A stretch of DNA of 64,000 nucleotides from Leptospira weilii serovar Ranarum str. ICFT (GCF_000332415.1 NZ_AOHC02000026.1:76001-140000), one strand, 5' to 3'. Shown: positions 35,066 to 45,008, numbered from the stretch's first letter. The notes: generated by a model not told the origin, from the letters alone. A program made the numbers and translations.

Positions 35066-35463
35066 AATAAAACGGAAGCCGAATCCGAGTCGGCAAGCTA
35101 TTCCCCACACACGTGGGGTTGAACCGAGAAAGTTTCGTTTTCTTATCAGTAGTTTGATCTATTCCCCACACACGTGGGGTTGAACCGAGCGTGACGCGCC
35201 TTTGTGTGTTCCATGCGTACTATTCCCCACACACGTGGGGTTGAACCGGCGAGTATTTGTAAGGAAAAATTTAGTGAGTGCTATTCCCCACACACGTGGG
35301 GTTGAACCGTCAAGCTCCTGATGGAAATCAAGGCGATCGGTCTATTCCCCACACACGTGGGGTTGAACCGGATTACTTCAGCGAGTTCGGGTGTAATATC
35401 TTCTATTCCCCACACACGTGGGGTTGAACCGTGATTAATGGTTATATCCCTCTGCACCGCGTC

Positions 35464-36602
35464 CTATTCCCCACACACGTGGGGTCAGATGGAAAATAGG
35501 ATAGATTTTGATTTAAAAACCTAACCACTAATTCCTAATTGCTAACCCCTTGAAACGCACACGTGGGGTTGAACCGAAATGTTCACCTGATAGACGCATG
35601 GTCTCGGGCTATTCCCCACACACGTGGGGTTGAACCGAAATCCAACTTCGTTTGTGGCTTGCTGTTCTACTATTCCCCACACACGTGGGGTTGAACCGCC
35701 CCAGAGGTTATAAAAATGGACACTCCAAAACTATTCCCCACACACGTGGGGTCGGATGGAAAACAGGATAGATTTTGATTTAAAAACCTAACCGCTAATT
35801 CCTAATTGCTAATCCCTAAAACACACACGTGGGGTTGAACCGCGACAAGTGCGTTATGCTCCTATCTCGTGAAACTATTCCCCACACACGTAGGGTCGGA
35901 TGGAAAACAGGATGGATTTTGATTTAAAAACCTAACCCCTAGTTCCTAATCCCTAACCCCTTGAAACACACACGTGGGGTTGAACCGAGCCGACGTTTAG
36001 AGACGCACAACTCGAACGTCTATTCCCCACACACGTGGGGTCGGATGGAAAACAGGATAGATTTTGATTTAAAAACCTAACCGCTAATTCCTAATTGCTA
36101 ATCCCTAAAACGCACACGTGGGGTTGAACCGATGGCCGAGGAATTAATCAAACCAGAGGGATCCTATTCCCCACACACGTGGGGTTGAACCGCCGTGTCC
36201 GTTCTAATCCGCGACGCAGCGAACCTATTCCCCACACACGTGGGGTTGAACCGTGAGCGAAAAAAAGATATATTTTTAAAGCGTCCTATTCCCCACACAC
36301 GTGGGGTCAGATGGAAAACCTCTCACGAAAAAAATCGAGGTTCGTTCTATTCCCCACACACGTAGGGTCAGATGGAAAATAGGATGGATTTTGATTTAAA
36401 AACCTAACCCCTAATTCCTAATTGCTAATCCCTAAAACACACACGTGGGGTTGAACCGAGCCGACGTTTAGAGACGCACAACTCGAACGTCTATTCCCCA
36501 CACACGTGGGGTCGGATGGAAAACAGGATAGATTTTGATTTAAAAACCTAACCGCTAATTCCTAATTGCTAATCCCTAAAACGCACACGTGGGGTTGAAC
36601 CG
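35464..36602 (+). repeat. Six single-unit chimeric repeats interspersed with spacers
   Basis: Blocks at 35464-35576, 35731-35842, 35875-35987, 36020-36131, 36347-36458 and 36491-36602 each hold one unit and are each 112-113 bp. Ordinary spacers (32 nt) separate them. At 36286-36314 a repeat has the GTCAGATGG end of the unit without any insertion. Blocks starting at 36020 and 36491 are identical apart from the sequence context and each follows the same spacer. Confidence 0.9.
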
Positions 36603-36696
36603 AGATTAGAAAAGTTGCAAATCCAAACTATGCACTATTCCCCACACACGTGGGGTTGAACCGTTGTTCTATAGGAGAGAACAAACTAAACGTTCC

Positions 36697-36968
36697 CTAT
36701 TCCCCACACACGTGGGGTCGGATGGAAAACAGGATAGATTTTGATTTAAAAACCTAACCCCTAATTCCTAATCCCTAACCCCTTGAAACACACACGTGGG
36801 TCGGATGGAAAACAGGATAGATTTTGATTTAAAAACCTAACCCCCTAGTTCCTAATCCCTAACCCCTTGAAACAGTAGGGTCGGATGGAAAACAGGATAG
36901 ATTTTGATTTAAAAACCTAATCCCTAATCCCTAACTCCTAGCCACTTGAAACCCCTAACCCCTTGAAA
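36697..36968 (+). repeat. Terminal units at the leader-distal end
   Basis: After the last left half-repeat the units start at 36715, 36798 and 36878 and run out through degenerate heptamers (AATCCCTAATCCCTAACTCC, then CCCCTAACCCCTTGAAACG). No CRISPR repeat follows. This is the natural source of the unit if the array end plus its flank was copied inward. Confidence 0.85.
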
Positions 36969-37133
36969 CGCGAATTCATTTTTTGAATTTTATTCGTCTA
37001 TTGAATGGATAAGAGTTCTTTGGAACTCGCACTTCCATTCGTTTTAACAAAAAAGCTAAAACGAAATCAATCGGATATAAACGCTGGTTTGCGGTCGTAG
37101 AATCGAATCGTAAAAGAAAAATAGGCAGAAATC

Positions 37134-38978
37134 ATGAGTTCAAAAAAACCGTTCTTTCTGGGAATGAACTTTAATTTTCTAAAAATAGAAACTCGTATCT
37201 TTCTACCTTTTCTTTTGGGCTGCATCTTACTGATCCTTCTCCTCGGAATTTTACTCTTCTACTATCAAAAAAAGAATACGGATACGACCGCGATACGAAA
37301 CGTAAAAACCGTCGCCGAACAGATGTTGGCGCTTCGGATTTATTATTCGGATAACATCGTAAACAAAGCGTTACAGGAAGGAACGGAAGTCACTTACAAA
37401 TACAAAACCGTACCGAAAAGCATTCCTCTCCCGGCGACGATCGTGAAAGAATTCGGAGAACACCTAACGCATCAATTTGCGGGAATCCGAGTCGAGTTAT
37501 ACAGCGACTATCCGTTTCCCACTCGAGGCAAAAAAGGAGGTCTCGACGATTTTCAAAAAGAAGCCCTGATCCGTTTGCAAAAGGACCCGGAAATTCCCTA
37601 CTACACGTTTCAAACGATCGATTCGATTCCTTACGTTCGATACGCGCTTGCGGATCGAATGCAAACCTCTTGTATTCAATGTCACAACACACATCCCGAA
37701 TCTCCGAAAAAGGATTGGAAGGTCGGAGACGTCAGGGGAATTCTCGAAATCGGTATGCCGGTCAAAAAAACCGAAAGCGGCGCAGACATGATCTTATTTT
37801 CCACAGTAGCGATTCTGATCGGACTCGGAACGATTTTCATCGTCAATCATACGAGAAACAAAGAAAACGAAACCATGATCCTGGAACTCAATGCAAACTT
37901 GGAACAAAAAGTGAAGACTAGAACGGCGGAACTTGCAAAATCAAACGAGGATCTCGTAAACGCGGTGGATAGTCTCGAAAAATTAATGCGAAATCTCCGG
38001 GATACTCAAAATCAGCTTGTGTTTTCCGAAAAATTAGCCGCCTTAGGTCAGTTAGCTGCCGGAGTCAGCCACGAGTTGAACACTCCTCTCGGTGCGATTT
38101 CTTCGTCCTCAAGAACCGTATCGGAAGTAGTAAATCACGAATTGAAAAACGTTCCTTCCTTACTTTCGAGTTTAAGCCCGGAAGATTCGGAACGTTTCAC
38201 TACGATCTTGGAAGAAAGTTTGAAACACATATCCGAATCTTCAATTCTTTCCAATCGAGGAATTTGGCGGGAGTTGGCGGCCGATCTGGAAAAGTCCGGA
38301 ATTAAAAATCCGAACCTGATCTCTCGTACGGTAACGGATCTGGGTATACACAAATTAGGAGATGATTTGATTCCTTTATTACAATCGGAAAAAATCGCCG
38401 AAATTCTCACGGCGGTAACTTCCTTTATCACCATCGTTCGAGTAAACAACGTAATTGGAATCGCGACGGATAAGGCTTCCAGAGTCGTAAGCGCTCTTAA
38501 GAGTTATCTGCGTCCGGAAACGGAAACCACGGACGGAGAACTTTCCGCCGTCGACATTCGGACCGAAATCGAAAACATCCTCATACTGTACCATCATAAA
38601 TTGCACTACGGAATCGAGGTCGTAAAAAATTACGGAACCGACAAACGATGTTTAGGCGAAGCGGACAAATTGAATCAAGTATGGATCAATCTTCTCAACA
38701 ACGCCCTTCAATCCATGAACTACAAGGGAAAAATAGAAATTACGACGGAAGAACGGGACTCTTGGATCGTGGTTTCCTGGACGGACTCGGGAGCGGGAAT
38801 TCCGGAAGCGATTCAAGACAAAATTTTCGATCCTTTTTTTACGACCAAAAAACACGGAGAAGGTATGGGGCTCGGACTTGACATTTGTAAAAAAATCATC
38901 GAAAATTTCGGCGGCAAAATCGAGTTCCAATCCGCACCCGGTCGAACAAAATTCAGCGTATGGCTTAGAGCCGCATAA
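37134..38978 (+). CDS. Membrane sensor histidine kinase with c-type haem-like DUF3365 domain
   Basis: 614 residues. Membrane helix 1 (FLPFLLGCILLILLLGILLF) is followed by an extracytoplasmic DUF3365 domain with CIQCHNTHP (residues 180-184 CXXCH, a covalent haem site). Helix 2 (MILFSTVAILIGLGTIFIV) leads to a coiled coil, then HisKA with GVSHELNTPLGAI (phospho-acceptor His313) and the HATPase domain (LNQVWINLLNNALQ, DSGAGIPE, GEGMGLGLDICKKI). It should sense redox, oxygen or NO through haem and phosphorylate the regulator encoded 4 bp downstream. Start ATG 37134 has only a weak Shine-Dalgarno. Confidence 0.88.
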   Translation: MSSKKPFFLGMNFNFLKIETRIFLPFLLGCILLILLLGILLFYYQKKNTDTTAIRNVKTVAEQMLALRIYYSDNIVNKALQEGTEVTYKYKTVPKSIPLPATIVKEFGEHLTHQFAGIRVELYSDYPFPTRGKKGGLDDFQKEALIRLQKDPEIPYYTFQTIDSIPYVRYALADRMQTSCIQCHNTHPESPKKDWKVGDVRGILEIGMPVKKTESGADMILFSTVAILIGLGTIFIVNHTRNKENETMILELNANLEQKVKTRTAELAKSNEDLVNAVDSLEKLMRNLRDTQNQLVFSEKLAALGQLAAGVSHELNTPLGAISSSSRTVSEVVNHELKNVPSLLSSLSPEDSERFTTILEESLKHISESSILSNRGIWRELAADLEKSGIKNPNLISRTVTDLGIHKLGDDLIPLLQSEKIAEILTAVTSFITIVRVNNVIGIATDKASRVVSALKSYLRPETETTDGELSAVDIRTEIENILILYHHKLHYGIEVVKNYGTDKRCLGEADKLNQVWINLLNNALQSMNYKGKIEITTEERDSWIVVSWTDSGAGIPEAIQDKIFDPFFTTKKHGEGMGLGLDICKKIIENFGGKIEFQSAPGRTKFSVWLRAA

Positions 38979-38981
38979 CAC

Positions 38982-39416
38982 GTGTTAGGGGAAGATACGG
39001 AATTGGATTTAACAAACGAACCGAACGTGATCCTCTGTGTGGACGACGAACCGATCATTTTGATTTCATTGGTGCAGGAATTGAAAAATAAACTCGGTCA
39101 CGAGTTTATTTTCGAAACGGCCCAGGACGCGATCGAAGGTTTGGAAGTGATAGACGAGTTGTTTTCAAACGGAACGAAAGTGGTCTTAATCGTTTCGGAC
39201 TGGCTGATGCCGATTACGAACGGAGACGAGTTCTTAATCAAGGTGCATAAAAAATATCCCGGAATCCCTTCCATCCTCGTTACGGGGCATATCGAAGAGG
39301 GAATTTTCGATAAGGTTCAAAAAGAAGCGGGGACGTTCGCCGTCCTCCACAAACCTTGGAACTCGGAGGAATTATTAAAAGTCGTCCGTAAACTCTGTTA
39401 CCATTCGACCGATTGA
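38982..39416 (+). CDS. Response regulator, receiver domain only
   Basis: 144 residues with a GTG start at 38982; a TTG at 39003 behind GGGGA is an alternative giving 137 residues. A receiver domain with the acidic pair ILCVDDEP, phospho-acceptor Asp in LIVSDWLMP, the Thr in ILVTGH and Lys in VLHKPW is complete. There is no output domain, so it signals by protein contact. It is the partner of the haem-type kinase just upstream. Confidence 0.9.
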   Translation: MLGEDTELDLTNEPNVILCVDDEPIILISLVQELKNKLGHEFIFETAQDAIEGLEVIDELFSNGTKVVLIVSDWLMPITNGDEFLIKVHKKYPGIPSILVTGHIEEGIFDKVQKEAGTFAVLHKPWNSEELLKVVRKLCYHSTD

Positions 39417-39946
39417 GTGGCGGTTTCATCACTTAACGTTCTTGGGTACAAAAAATACCGCGGAATTATTTTCCACCGAACGAGTTCTTATGGGATATAA
39501 CAACGATTACTCGAGCCACATTTTCAAAAAGAAAACAATCGTATTTTAGAATATTCTCGGATTCTCCATCTACGAACCTCCGATTTTGAAAACGAAAGAT
39601 CTTAAAAAAATATAAAAACGATCCGTTTCGTTTTTTTGATTTGATTTTTATCGTCCAACTTCTTACTTAAAATTATCTTCTTAAATCGAATCAAAAAACG
39701 GTATTCGGAGTTTCTTATAAACTCCAAATTTCGGGCGAATCGTTCTTTCCATCTTCGCAAAAGCCGAACTCCGCTGCGGAAAACCGAATATCCGAATATA
39801 TTTTTTTCAGTGGACGTTTTGTCTAAAGAAGTAAAAGTAAATTCGTAATGAAATTATAATTCCGTTATAAGAAGGATAAAAACCACAAAAAGAAAAATAC
39901 ACGTTATTCGCGCTTGATTGCAAACGAGCCGTAAGATCAAAAAAGT
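39417..39946. other. Gene-free stretch, 530 bp
   Basis: AT-rich intergenic DNA before the beta-ketoacyl synthase. It contains no credible coding frame, RNA gene or complete mobile element. A short TTTCGGGCGAATC near 39728 faintly resembles the inner part of the miniature element. Confidence 0.5.
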
Positions 39947-41236
39947 ATGGATAAACCTAAAACCAATCACAATTCGAGAGTCGTAATAACCGGAATCGGA
40001 GTCATTCTTCCGAACACGTATTCGGTGGATACGTTTTGGAAAAATCTTTCCGAAGGGAACTCGCAGATAAATACGATCACTCGGTTTCAAACCGACGACA
40101 TGCCCGTAAAAGTCGCGGCGGAGATGAACGACTTTGAATGGAAAAAGTTCCTACCCGATTTGGACGAAAAATACGCAAAACATTACAATCTCGAAACGTT
40201 CGCGATTATGGCCGCGATGGAAGAAGCGAGGAAAGACGCAAAATTGGAAAAGGATTCCGTGGATCCTTCCAAGGTCGGCTTTATCGATTCCTCTTCGAGG
40301 TCTTCTCTCGCATGGTGGGAACACGCTTGGGAAATCTATCACGAAGAAAAAAATCTAAACGTCTTCGATCGTTATTCCGTTCTCACTTCGATGTCTTCCA
40401 ATCCGACCAACCTTACCGCAATCTACGCGAACATACAAGGATTTGTGACTACGATCACCGCGGCCTGCGTCGGCGGTCATCACGCGATCAGTCTTTGTTA
40501 TCAAGCGATTCGTAAAGGAAGAGCGGAAGTCATGTATGCGGGAGGTCACGAGTTTCCTCTCATCAAACCTCTGATGATGATGTATTCCGATCCCGCGAGT
40601 TCGGTTATGTCCTCCGAAAAGGACAATCCGAAATCGGCGATCAAACCATACGATAGAAATCGGGACGGATTTATATTAGGAGAAGGAGCCGCCGTTCTCT
40701 GTTTGGAAAGAATGGATCACGCGATCGCAAGAGGCGCGAAAATTTACGCGGAAGTTTTGGGAACCTTCAGTTACAACGAAGCGGATCACGCGATGAGAAT
40801 GGATCTTTCCGGTAAAAAGGCCGCGACCGGTTTAAACCGACTTATGAAAATCAGCGGCCTCAAACTCGGAGATATCGATTATTTCTGCGGACACGGAACC
40901 GCGACGGTTAACAACGATATGGCGGAAAGTCGCGCTCTTAAAATTTTATACAACGGACTTGCTCGGAATAAATGGGCGCCCCTCGGTTCCATCAAACCGA
41001 TCTTCGGCCATACGTTCGGAGCGGCGGGAATCATCAATGTCGCCGCAACGGCTTTGATGCTCGAAAAACAAATCATCTGTCCCACGATCAATCTCAAGGA
41101 CGTGGACCCGGAATGCGATCACGATCATATTACGGAAGGTGCAAGAAAGGTTCGACTTCGAAACGCGATTTCGATGGCCTTTGCGATCGGAAGTCAGTCT
41201 TCCTTCGTAAGCCTAACCGCGCCGGATCTTCTATAA
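39947..41236 (+). CDS. Beta-ketoacyl-ACP synthase (FabF-like)
   Basis: 429 residues. The KAS II fold is clear: VVITGIGVILPNTYSVDTFW at the N-terminus, the active-site Cys174 in ITAACVGGHHAIS, His in FCGHGTATVNNDMAE and His in PIFGHTFGAAGI. FabF-type enzymes condense malonyl-ACP with acyl chains. The sequence around the Cys (AACVGG where FabF has usually CAT/CASG) and WEHAWEIYHEEK differ from housekeeping FabF, so a specialised acyl or polyketide-like product is possible. A SiaB-like gene starts 10 bp downstream. The upstream Shine-Dalgarno is weak. Confidence 0.88.
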   Translation: MDKPKTNHNSRVVITGIGVILPNTYSVDTFWKNLSEGNSQINTITRFQTDDMPVKVAAEMNDFEWKKFLPDLDEKYAKHYNLETFAIMAAMEEARKDAKLEKDSVDPSKVGFIDSSSRSSLAWWEHAWEIYHEEKNLNVFDRYSVLTSMSSNPTNLTAIYANIQGFVTTITAACVGGHHAISLCYQAIRKGRAEVMYAGGHEFPLIKPLMMMYSDPASSVMSSEKDNPKSAIKPYDRNRDGFILGEGAAVLCLERMDHAIARGAKIYAEVLGTFSYNEADHAMRMDLSGKKAATGLNRLMKISGLKLGDIDYFCGHGTATVNNDMAESRALKILYNGLARNKWAPLGSIKPIFGHTFGAAGIINVAATALMLEKQIICPTINLKDVDPECDHDHITEGARKVRLRNAISMAFAIGSQSSFVSLTAPDLL

Positions 41237-41246
41237 GGAAAACAAA

Positions 41247-41774
41247 ATGGAATTCGACAAACTGTTTAGACAATACGATTATTTAAAAAAGTTAAGATCG
41301 GTTCTCTATTATCAGGGTGCGGTGACTCACGAAATTCTCGGAAATCTTACCGAAATTCTCAAAGATAGAATTGCAAACGAAAAGAGGAAGAATAAGATCC
41401 TTAACGTGTTTGTGGAAATGGCTCAAAACGTAAGCCACTATTCTTTGGAAAAGGAAGCGGGTTACGGAGTCGGTTTGATTTTAGTCAAAGAAAAAAATCA
41501 TATCCTAAAACTTTCCACCGCAAACTTTCTGAGCGCGGAAACGGCGTCCTCGCTTCGGACAAAATTGGATCATTTTTTAACCCTCACCGAAGAGGAAGTG
41601 AAGGAATTGTATCTGGAAAAAATCAAGGGAGAAAGACCCGAGTACAGCAAGGGCGCCGGTTTGGGTTTTTTGGAAATATTAAGAAAATCTGATTTTCCGT
41701 TTCGTTCGTCCTTCGAAAAAACTCCGAACGGAAATTTCTTTTTTACTCTTACGGTTTTCTTTCGTTTGGGATAA
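41247..41774 (+). CDS. SiaB-like protein kinase (DUF6272), first copy
   Basis: 175 residues. GHKL-type kinase with the N-box FVEMAQNVSHYSLEKEAGYGVGLI and a second box RPEYSKGAGLGFLEILRKS, matching the SiaB family that phosphorylates SiaC-type anti-anti-sigma-like switch proteins. It follows the ketoacyl synthase by 10 bp. The PP2C phosphatase gene on the other strand overlaps its 3' end by 26 bp. A second copy lies at 53217. Confidence 0.78.
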   Translation: MEFDKLFRQYDYLKKLRSVLYYQGAVTHEILGNLTEILKDRIANEKRKNKILNVFVEMAQNVSHYSLEKEAGYGVGLILVKEKNHILKLSTANFLSAETASSLRTKLDHFLTLTEEEVKELYLEKIKGERPEYSKGAGLGFLEILRKSDFPFRSSFEKTPNGNFFFTLTVFFRLG

Positions 41775-42558
41775 ATTTCCAAGGTTCGGAAAGGGAAAGC
41801 GGCATTTCCCGGACTTCGATCACGATTACGGAAGTATTGTCCTTGGTCATTCTTAGGTTCGCCTCTTCCGAAAGATGATAACAAGCCTCTTTCACGTTGG
41901 ACGAATTTTTTAAGATCTCCTCCAGATCGTCTATTTTGATGACGTCCGTCAAACCGTCCGTACAAAGTAAAATCCGATCTCCGGCGCTTAACGAATTCGT
42001 AATATCGAAAAGATCCATCTGAAGATCGGCCGTTCCCCCGCCGATACAACTCGTGATGTAACTTCTCGAATTCTGATTTCCCCCGATCGGACCCGCAAAG
42101 GAATGATCGACCGTAATTTTGCGAATTCCCTTATGGGAAAAATGATACGCCCTGCTGTCTCCCATGTTGAAAACAAGAGCCTTTCTTTTTCCGAATAGAA
42201 TGCCGACTAACGTGGCTCCCATTCCCAGTTTTCCGGTCGCCTTGGCGTGATCGTTGATTTCGTGATTGATGATGCCGAACAAACTCTGCCAACCGGAGCG
42301 GGACAATTCTTCCAAAGGCTGAATGGCCCTTTCCGTCCACGCGAGTTTTTCAAGCGTCATACGACTTGCGATTTCTCCGGAGATATGTCCGCCCATTCCG
42401 TCCGCAAGCGCGAGGATCAGAGGAGACTCCCGAACGCCGGAAGAGGAAAAAGAACCCGAAACCGTTCCGGCTACGATCTCTCCGGATACATACATCGAAT
42501 CCTCGTTATGCGAACGAAAATTTCCCTTTTCCGTAATGCCAAAATAGTTGATAATCAT
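41749..42558 (-). CDS. PP2C-type serine/threonine phosphatase
   Basis: 269 residues. Metal-site motifs NEDSMY, ALADGMGGHISGEIASRM, FNMGDSRAYHF, LCTDGLTDVI and KDNTSVIVIEV show an intact PPM phosphatase. It should remove phosphate from Ser/Thr on partner proteins such as a SiaC-type switch. It converges with and overlaps the SiaB-like gene, so their transcripts are complementary over 26 bp. Confidence 0.9.
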   Translation of the reverse strand: MIINYFGITEKGNFRSHNEDSMYVSGEIVAGTVSGSFSSSGVRESPLILALADGMGGHISGEIASRMTLEKLAWTERAIQPLEELSRSGWQSLFGIINHEINDHAKATGKLGMGATLVGILFGKRKALVFNMGDSRAYHFSHKGIRKITVDHSFAGPIGGNQNSRSYITSCIGGGTADLQMDLFDITNSLSAGDRILLCTDGLTDVIKIDDLEEILKNSSNVKEACYHLSEEANLRMTKDNTSVIVIEVREMPLSLSEPWKFIPNERKP

Positions 42559-42830
42559 GGAGAAATGTTTGGAATTGAAATAAACTCCGAAATTATATTA
42601 TAAAAATGTCATTGACTGACTTCAAGAACAAATCCGGATTCCCTTCTTTTTTAAGATAAACCGTTTTTTCATCCCGATCGTATGAGCACTCCGATTGCAT
42701 TCAAAAATCCGAATCCTTTCGGTAAAATTTCCATTCAAATTACCGAATGAAGAGATCGATTCTAGGGCGTATTTTAAAATCGAACCGCGTCCTTTCCGTT
42801 CCTGTTTTCCATCCAAAGATTTTTCTTCTT

Positions 42831-43589
42831 TCATTTCGCGGAATATCCTCCGTCCACAGGAATCGCCGTTCCCGTGATAAAGGAAGAATCCTCGCCGCAA
42901 AGCCAAACCACCGTCTTTGCAATTTCTTCCGGAGTAGCGATCCGATGCAGAGGATGCAGTTTTACGAGTTGTTGTTCCGCTTCCGCCGGATCCTTGGCGA
43001 GATGAAAAAGTTCGTCTAAAATTTCGGTCTTAACCGCACCCGGACAAATCGCGTTGACCCTAATATTTTTTTTTGCGTATTCCAAAGCCGCGCTTTTTGT
43101 AAGTCCGACAACTCCGTGTTTTGCGGCCGCATAAGGATTGATTCCTACAACTCCGTTGATTCCGGAAATCGAAGAAACGTTCACAACCGCTCCTCCTCCC
43201 ACCTTGATCATTTCGGGAATTTGATACTTCATCGAAAGCCAGATCCCTTTGAGATTCACGTTAACCACATTGTCCCACACATTCTCCGGATATTCGTGTA
43301 AGGGATGATTGAGTCCCATGATTCCGGCGTTGTTGATCCCGAAATCCAGTCTCCCGAATTTTTCCAAAGCGGTGTCGACCACCTTTTTGACCTGTTCCCC
43401 CGAAGTTACGTCGCAGACCACAAAATACGCTTCTCCGCCTTGAATCCGAACCGCGGATTCCAACTTTTTTCCCTCTTCGACTCTACGACCGCAAAACACG
43501 ACTTTGACGCCCTTCGAAACGAATTCGTTTACGACCGCTTTTCCGATTCCGGTGCTTCCTCCGGTCACTACGGCGACCTTGTTTTTCAT
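42831..43589 (-). CDS. Short-chain dehydrogenase/reductase (FabG-like)
   Basis: 252 residues. Rossmann motif VVTGGSTGIGKAVV, NNAGI, Ser in NVSSISGINGV, catalytic YAAAKHG and GGYSAK at the end are all typical of classical SDRs with NAD(P). Its closest type is 3-oxoacyl-ACP reductase or a glucose-dehydrogenase-like SDR. A reductive step with the neighbouring synthases is plausible. The thioesterase fusion lies upstream on the same strand, separated by 40 bp. Confidence 0.9.
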   Translation of the reverse strand: MKNKVAVVTGGSTGIGKAVVNEFVSKGVKVVFCGRRVEEGKKLESAVRIQGGEAYFVVCDVTSGEQVKKVVDTALEKFGRLDFGINNAGIMGLNHPLHEYPENVWDNVVNVNLKGIWLSMKYQIPEMIKVGGGAVVNVSSISGINGVVGINPYAAAKHGVVGLTKSAALEYAKKNIRVNAICPGAVKTEILDELFHLAKDPAEAEQQLVKLHPLHRIATPEEIAKTVVWLCGEDSSFITGTAIPVDGGYSAK

Positions 43590-43629
43590 CGTATTCTCCG
43601 ATTAGTATATTATAATTTTAGAATTTACT

Positions 43630-44490
43630 CTAAATCAGTTTTCTCGTCTTTCCGTTTCGGACCCGGACCAGATATTTTTTTAAATGTCCGTTGATGGATT
43701 CCAAATCGGATAATTCCGTTTCGACGGAACCGATTCCCAAATCCTGCGTGAGGATCAAAAGATATCTGAGCTCTTCGAGATGCACTTTGGCCTTTAAAAT
43801 ATTTTTGATCTTTTCCGACGGAATTCTGCTTCCCCAAGCTCCCGCAATGGAAACGGGTAAAAGAATCCCGACGGAACGGATATGTTCGAGAAGGGCCCCG
43901 TGTTCTTTCATTCCGGGTTTTTTCTCTTTGTTTTCAAAAGAGTATAACTTAAGGATGAGACCGTGAGCCAGTCGCAAAACTTCCAGCCGATCGAAGTGAG
44001 TCGAACGTTGTTGTCCGCGTTCCTCCGTACTTCCGACTTTAGGAGACGGATACGTAGGAATTTTTCTTTCGCTGAAAATTTTTCGAAAACCTTCGGGAAC
44101 GGGTATTACTCTACGGATAGAATAATCGAAAAATAGAACGCGGATTTTTACGAGCGCTACTTTCTCCCTTCTTTGATCCTTGGAAAGACGGAACGTGAGA
44201 TCGAAAGATTTTTCCTCCAGGTTGTCCAATACGACGTCTATCTTGACCCGATCGTTATAGAGTAATTCCCCTTGATAGAGAATTTTGGCATTGGCGAAGA
44301 TGATACTCTTTCCGTAAATATCCGTTACCGAAAAACCGAGATATTGAAAGAACTGAAGATGCGCTTCCATCACGATATCGAGAATGGACGCAAAAGATAC
44401 GTGAATGTCCAGAGCGAGGTCCGTTTTGCGTATGGATAACTCCGTTGAAAAATGATAGTTCTCCGGAAATTCAATCTGTATATCTGTCAT
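43630..44490 (-). CDS. Hotdog thioesterase fused to S23-type four-helix bundle
   Basis: 286 residues. The N-terminal ~140 residues are a 4HBT hotdog domain (LDIHVSFASILDIVMEAHLQFFQYLGF, FANAKILYQGELLYNDRV, KVALVKIRVLFFDYS). From about residue 165 a four-helix-bundle domain of the S23/bAvd type follows (HFDRLEVLRLAHGLILKLYSF, HIRSVGILLPVSIAGAWGSR, HLEELRYLLILTQDLGI). The two are in one frame with no stop or shift between them. Hotdog enzymes cleave acyl-CoA or acyl-ACP. What the bundle adds, perhaps oligomerisation or binding to RNA or protein, is unknown. Confidence 0.78.
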   Translation of the reverse strand: MTDIQIEFPENYHFSTELSIRKTDLALDIHVSFASILDIVMEAHLQFFQYLGFSVTDIYGKSIIFANAKILYQGELLYNDRVKIDVVLDNLEEKSFDLTFRLSKDQRREKVALVKIRVLFFDYSIRRVIPVPEGFRKIFSERKIPTYPSPKVGSTEERGQQRSTHFDRLEVLRLAHGLILKLYSFENKEKKPGMKEHGALLEHIRSVGILLPVSIAGAWGSRIPSEKIKNILKAKVHLEELRYLLILTQDLGIGSVETELSDLESINGHLKKYLVRVRNGKTRKLI

Positions 44491-45008
44491 TGTTTATGGA
44501 CTGAACCTCTGAATCGGGACATAAAAACCTTTCCTTTTGTTTTGCGAAGAAACATCCCTCAAGAGTTACGCGTTTCCGTTATCCGATCCGGCCGGCCATC
44601 TCTAAAAGATCACTCGGGAAACTCAAAACATCTTATAAAATCATTTCATACTATTCGAATCTTCTTTTCGACTTCAAAAACAAAGTCATATGAAAAATGC
44701 GGAACCGTCCCGTTTCTTCTCATTCTTAATTTCGGTTTTTAGAATATCCGTCTTAAATCGATTCCGAGTTTTGTTTCAATTTATAAAAAAGTTCTTGCTA
44801 TAACATTCTTAAAAGTAAATCTTTTTACAGTTACGACGGGCTTCAATCCATTCGGCGTTTGCCGAAGCAAGAATTGTATAAAAAATATTTACAAATTCTT
44901 AAAAAAGAAATTTTTTTATAACGAACCTTTTTCCGGTAAACGCTTTAGCAAGAAAGATTCGGTAGGAAATGTCCGTCATATCCATACAGATCGGGAAACA
45001 TAGAATCA
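44491..45008. other. Gene-free stretch, 518 bp
   Basis: Divergent intergenic region between the thioesterase fusion and the CoA-transferase. Strongly AT-rich with runs of A and T near 44880-44920 that could serve as promoter. No gene or RNA recognised. Confidence 0.5.

Noticed and set aside
36715..36968. Telomere-like TTAGGG repeats as a replicon end
   Set aside because: The motif is an imperfect heptamer inside a 65-85 bp unit, occurs internally, and known leptospiral replicons are circular; coding DNA continues on both sides.
42559..42830. Frames antisense or internal between the phosphatase and SDR genes
   Set aside because: Low-complexity translations with no start signal; the gap is treated as intergenic.
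44452..44742. Open frame of 96 codons overlapping the thioesterase start
   Set aside because: Antisense to a real gene and to intergenic DNA, with no recognised motif.
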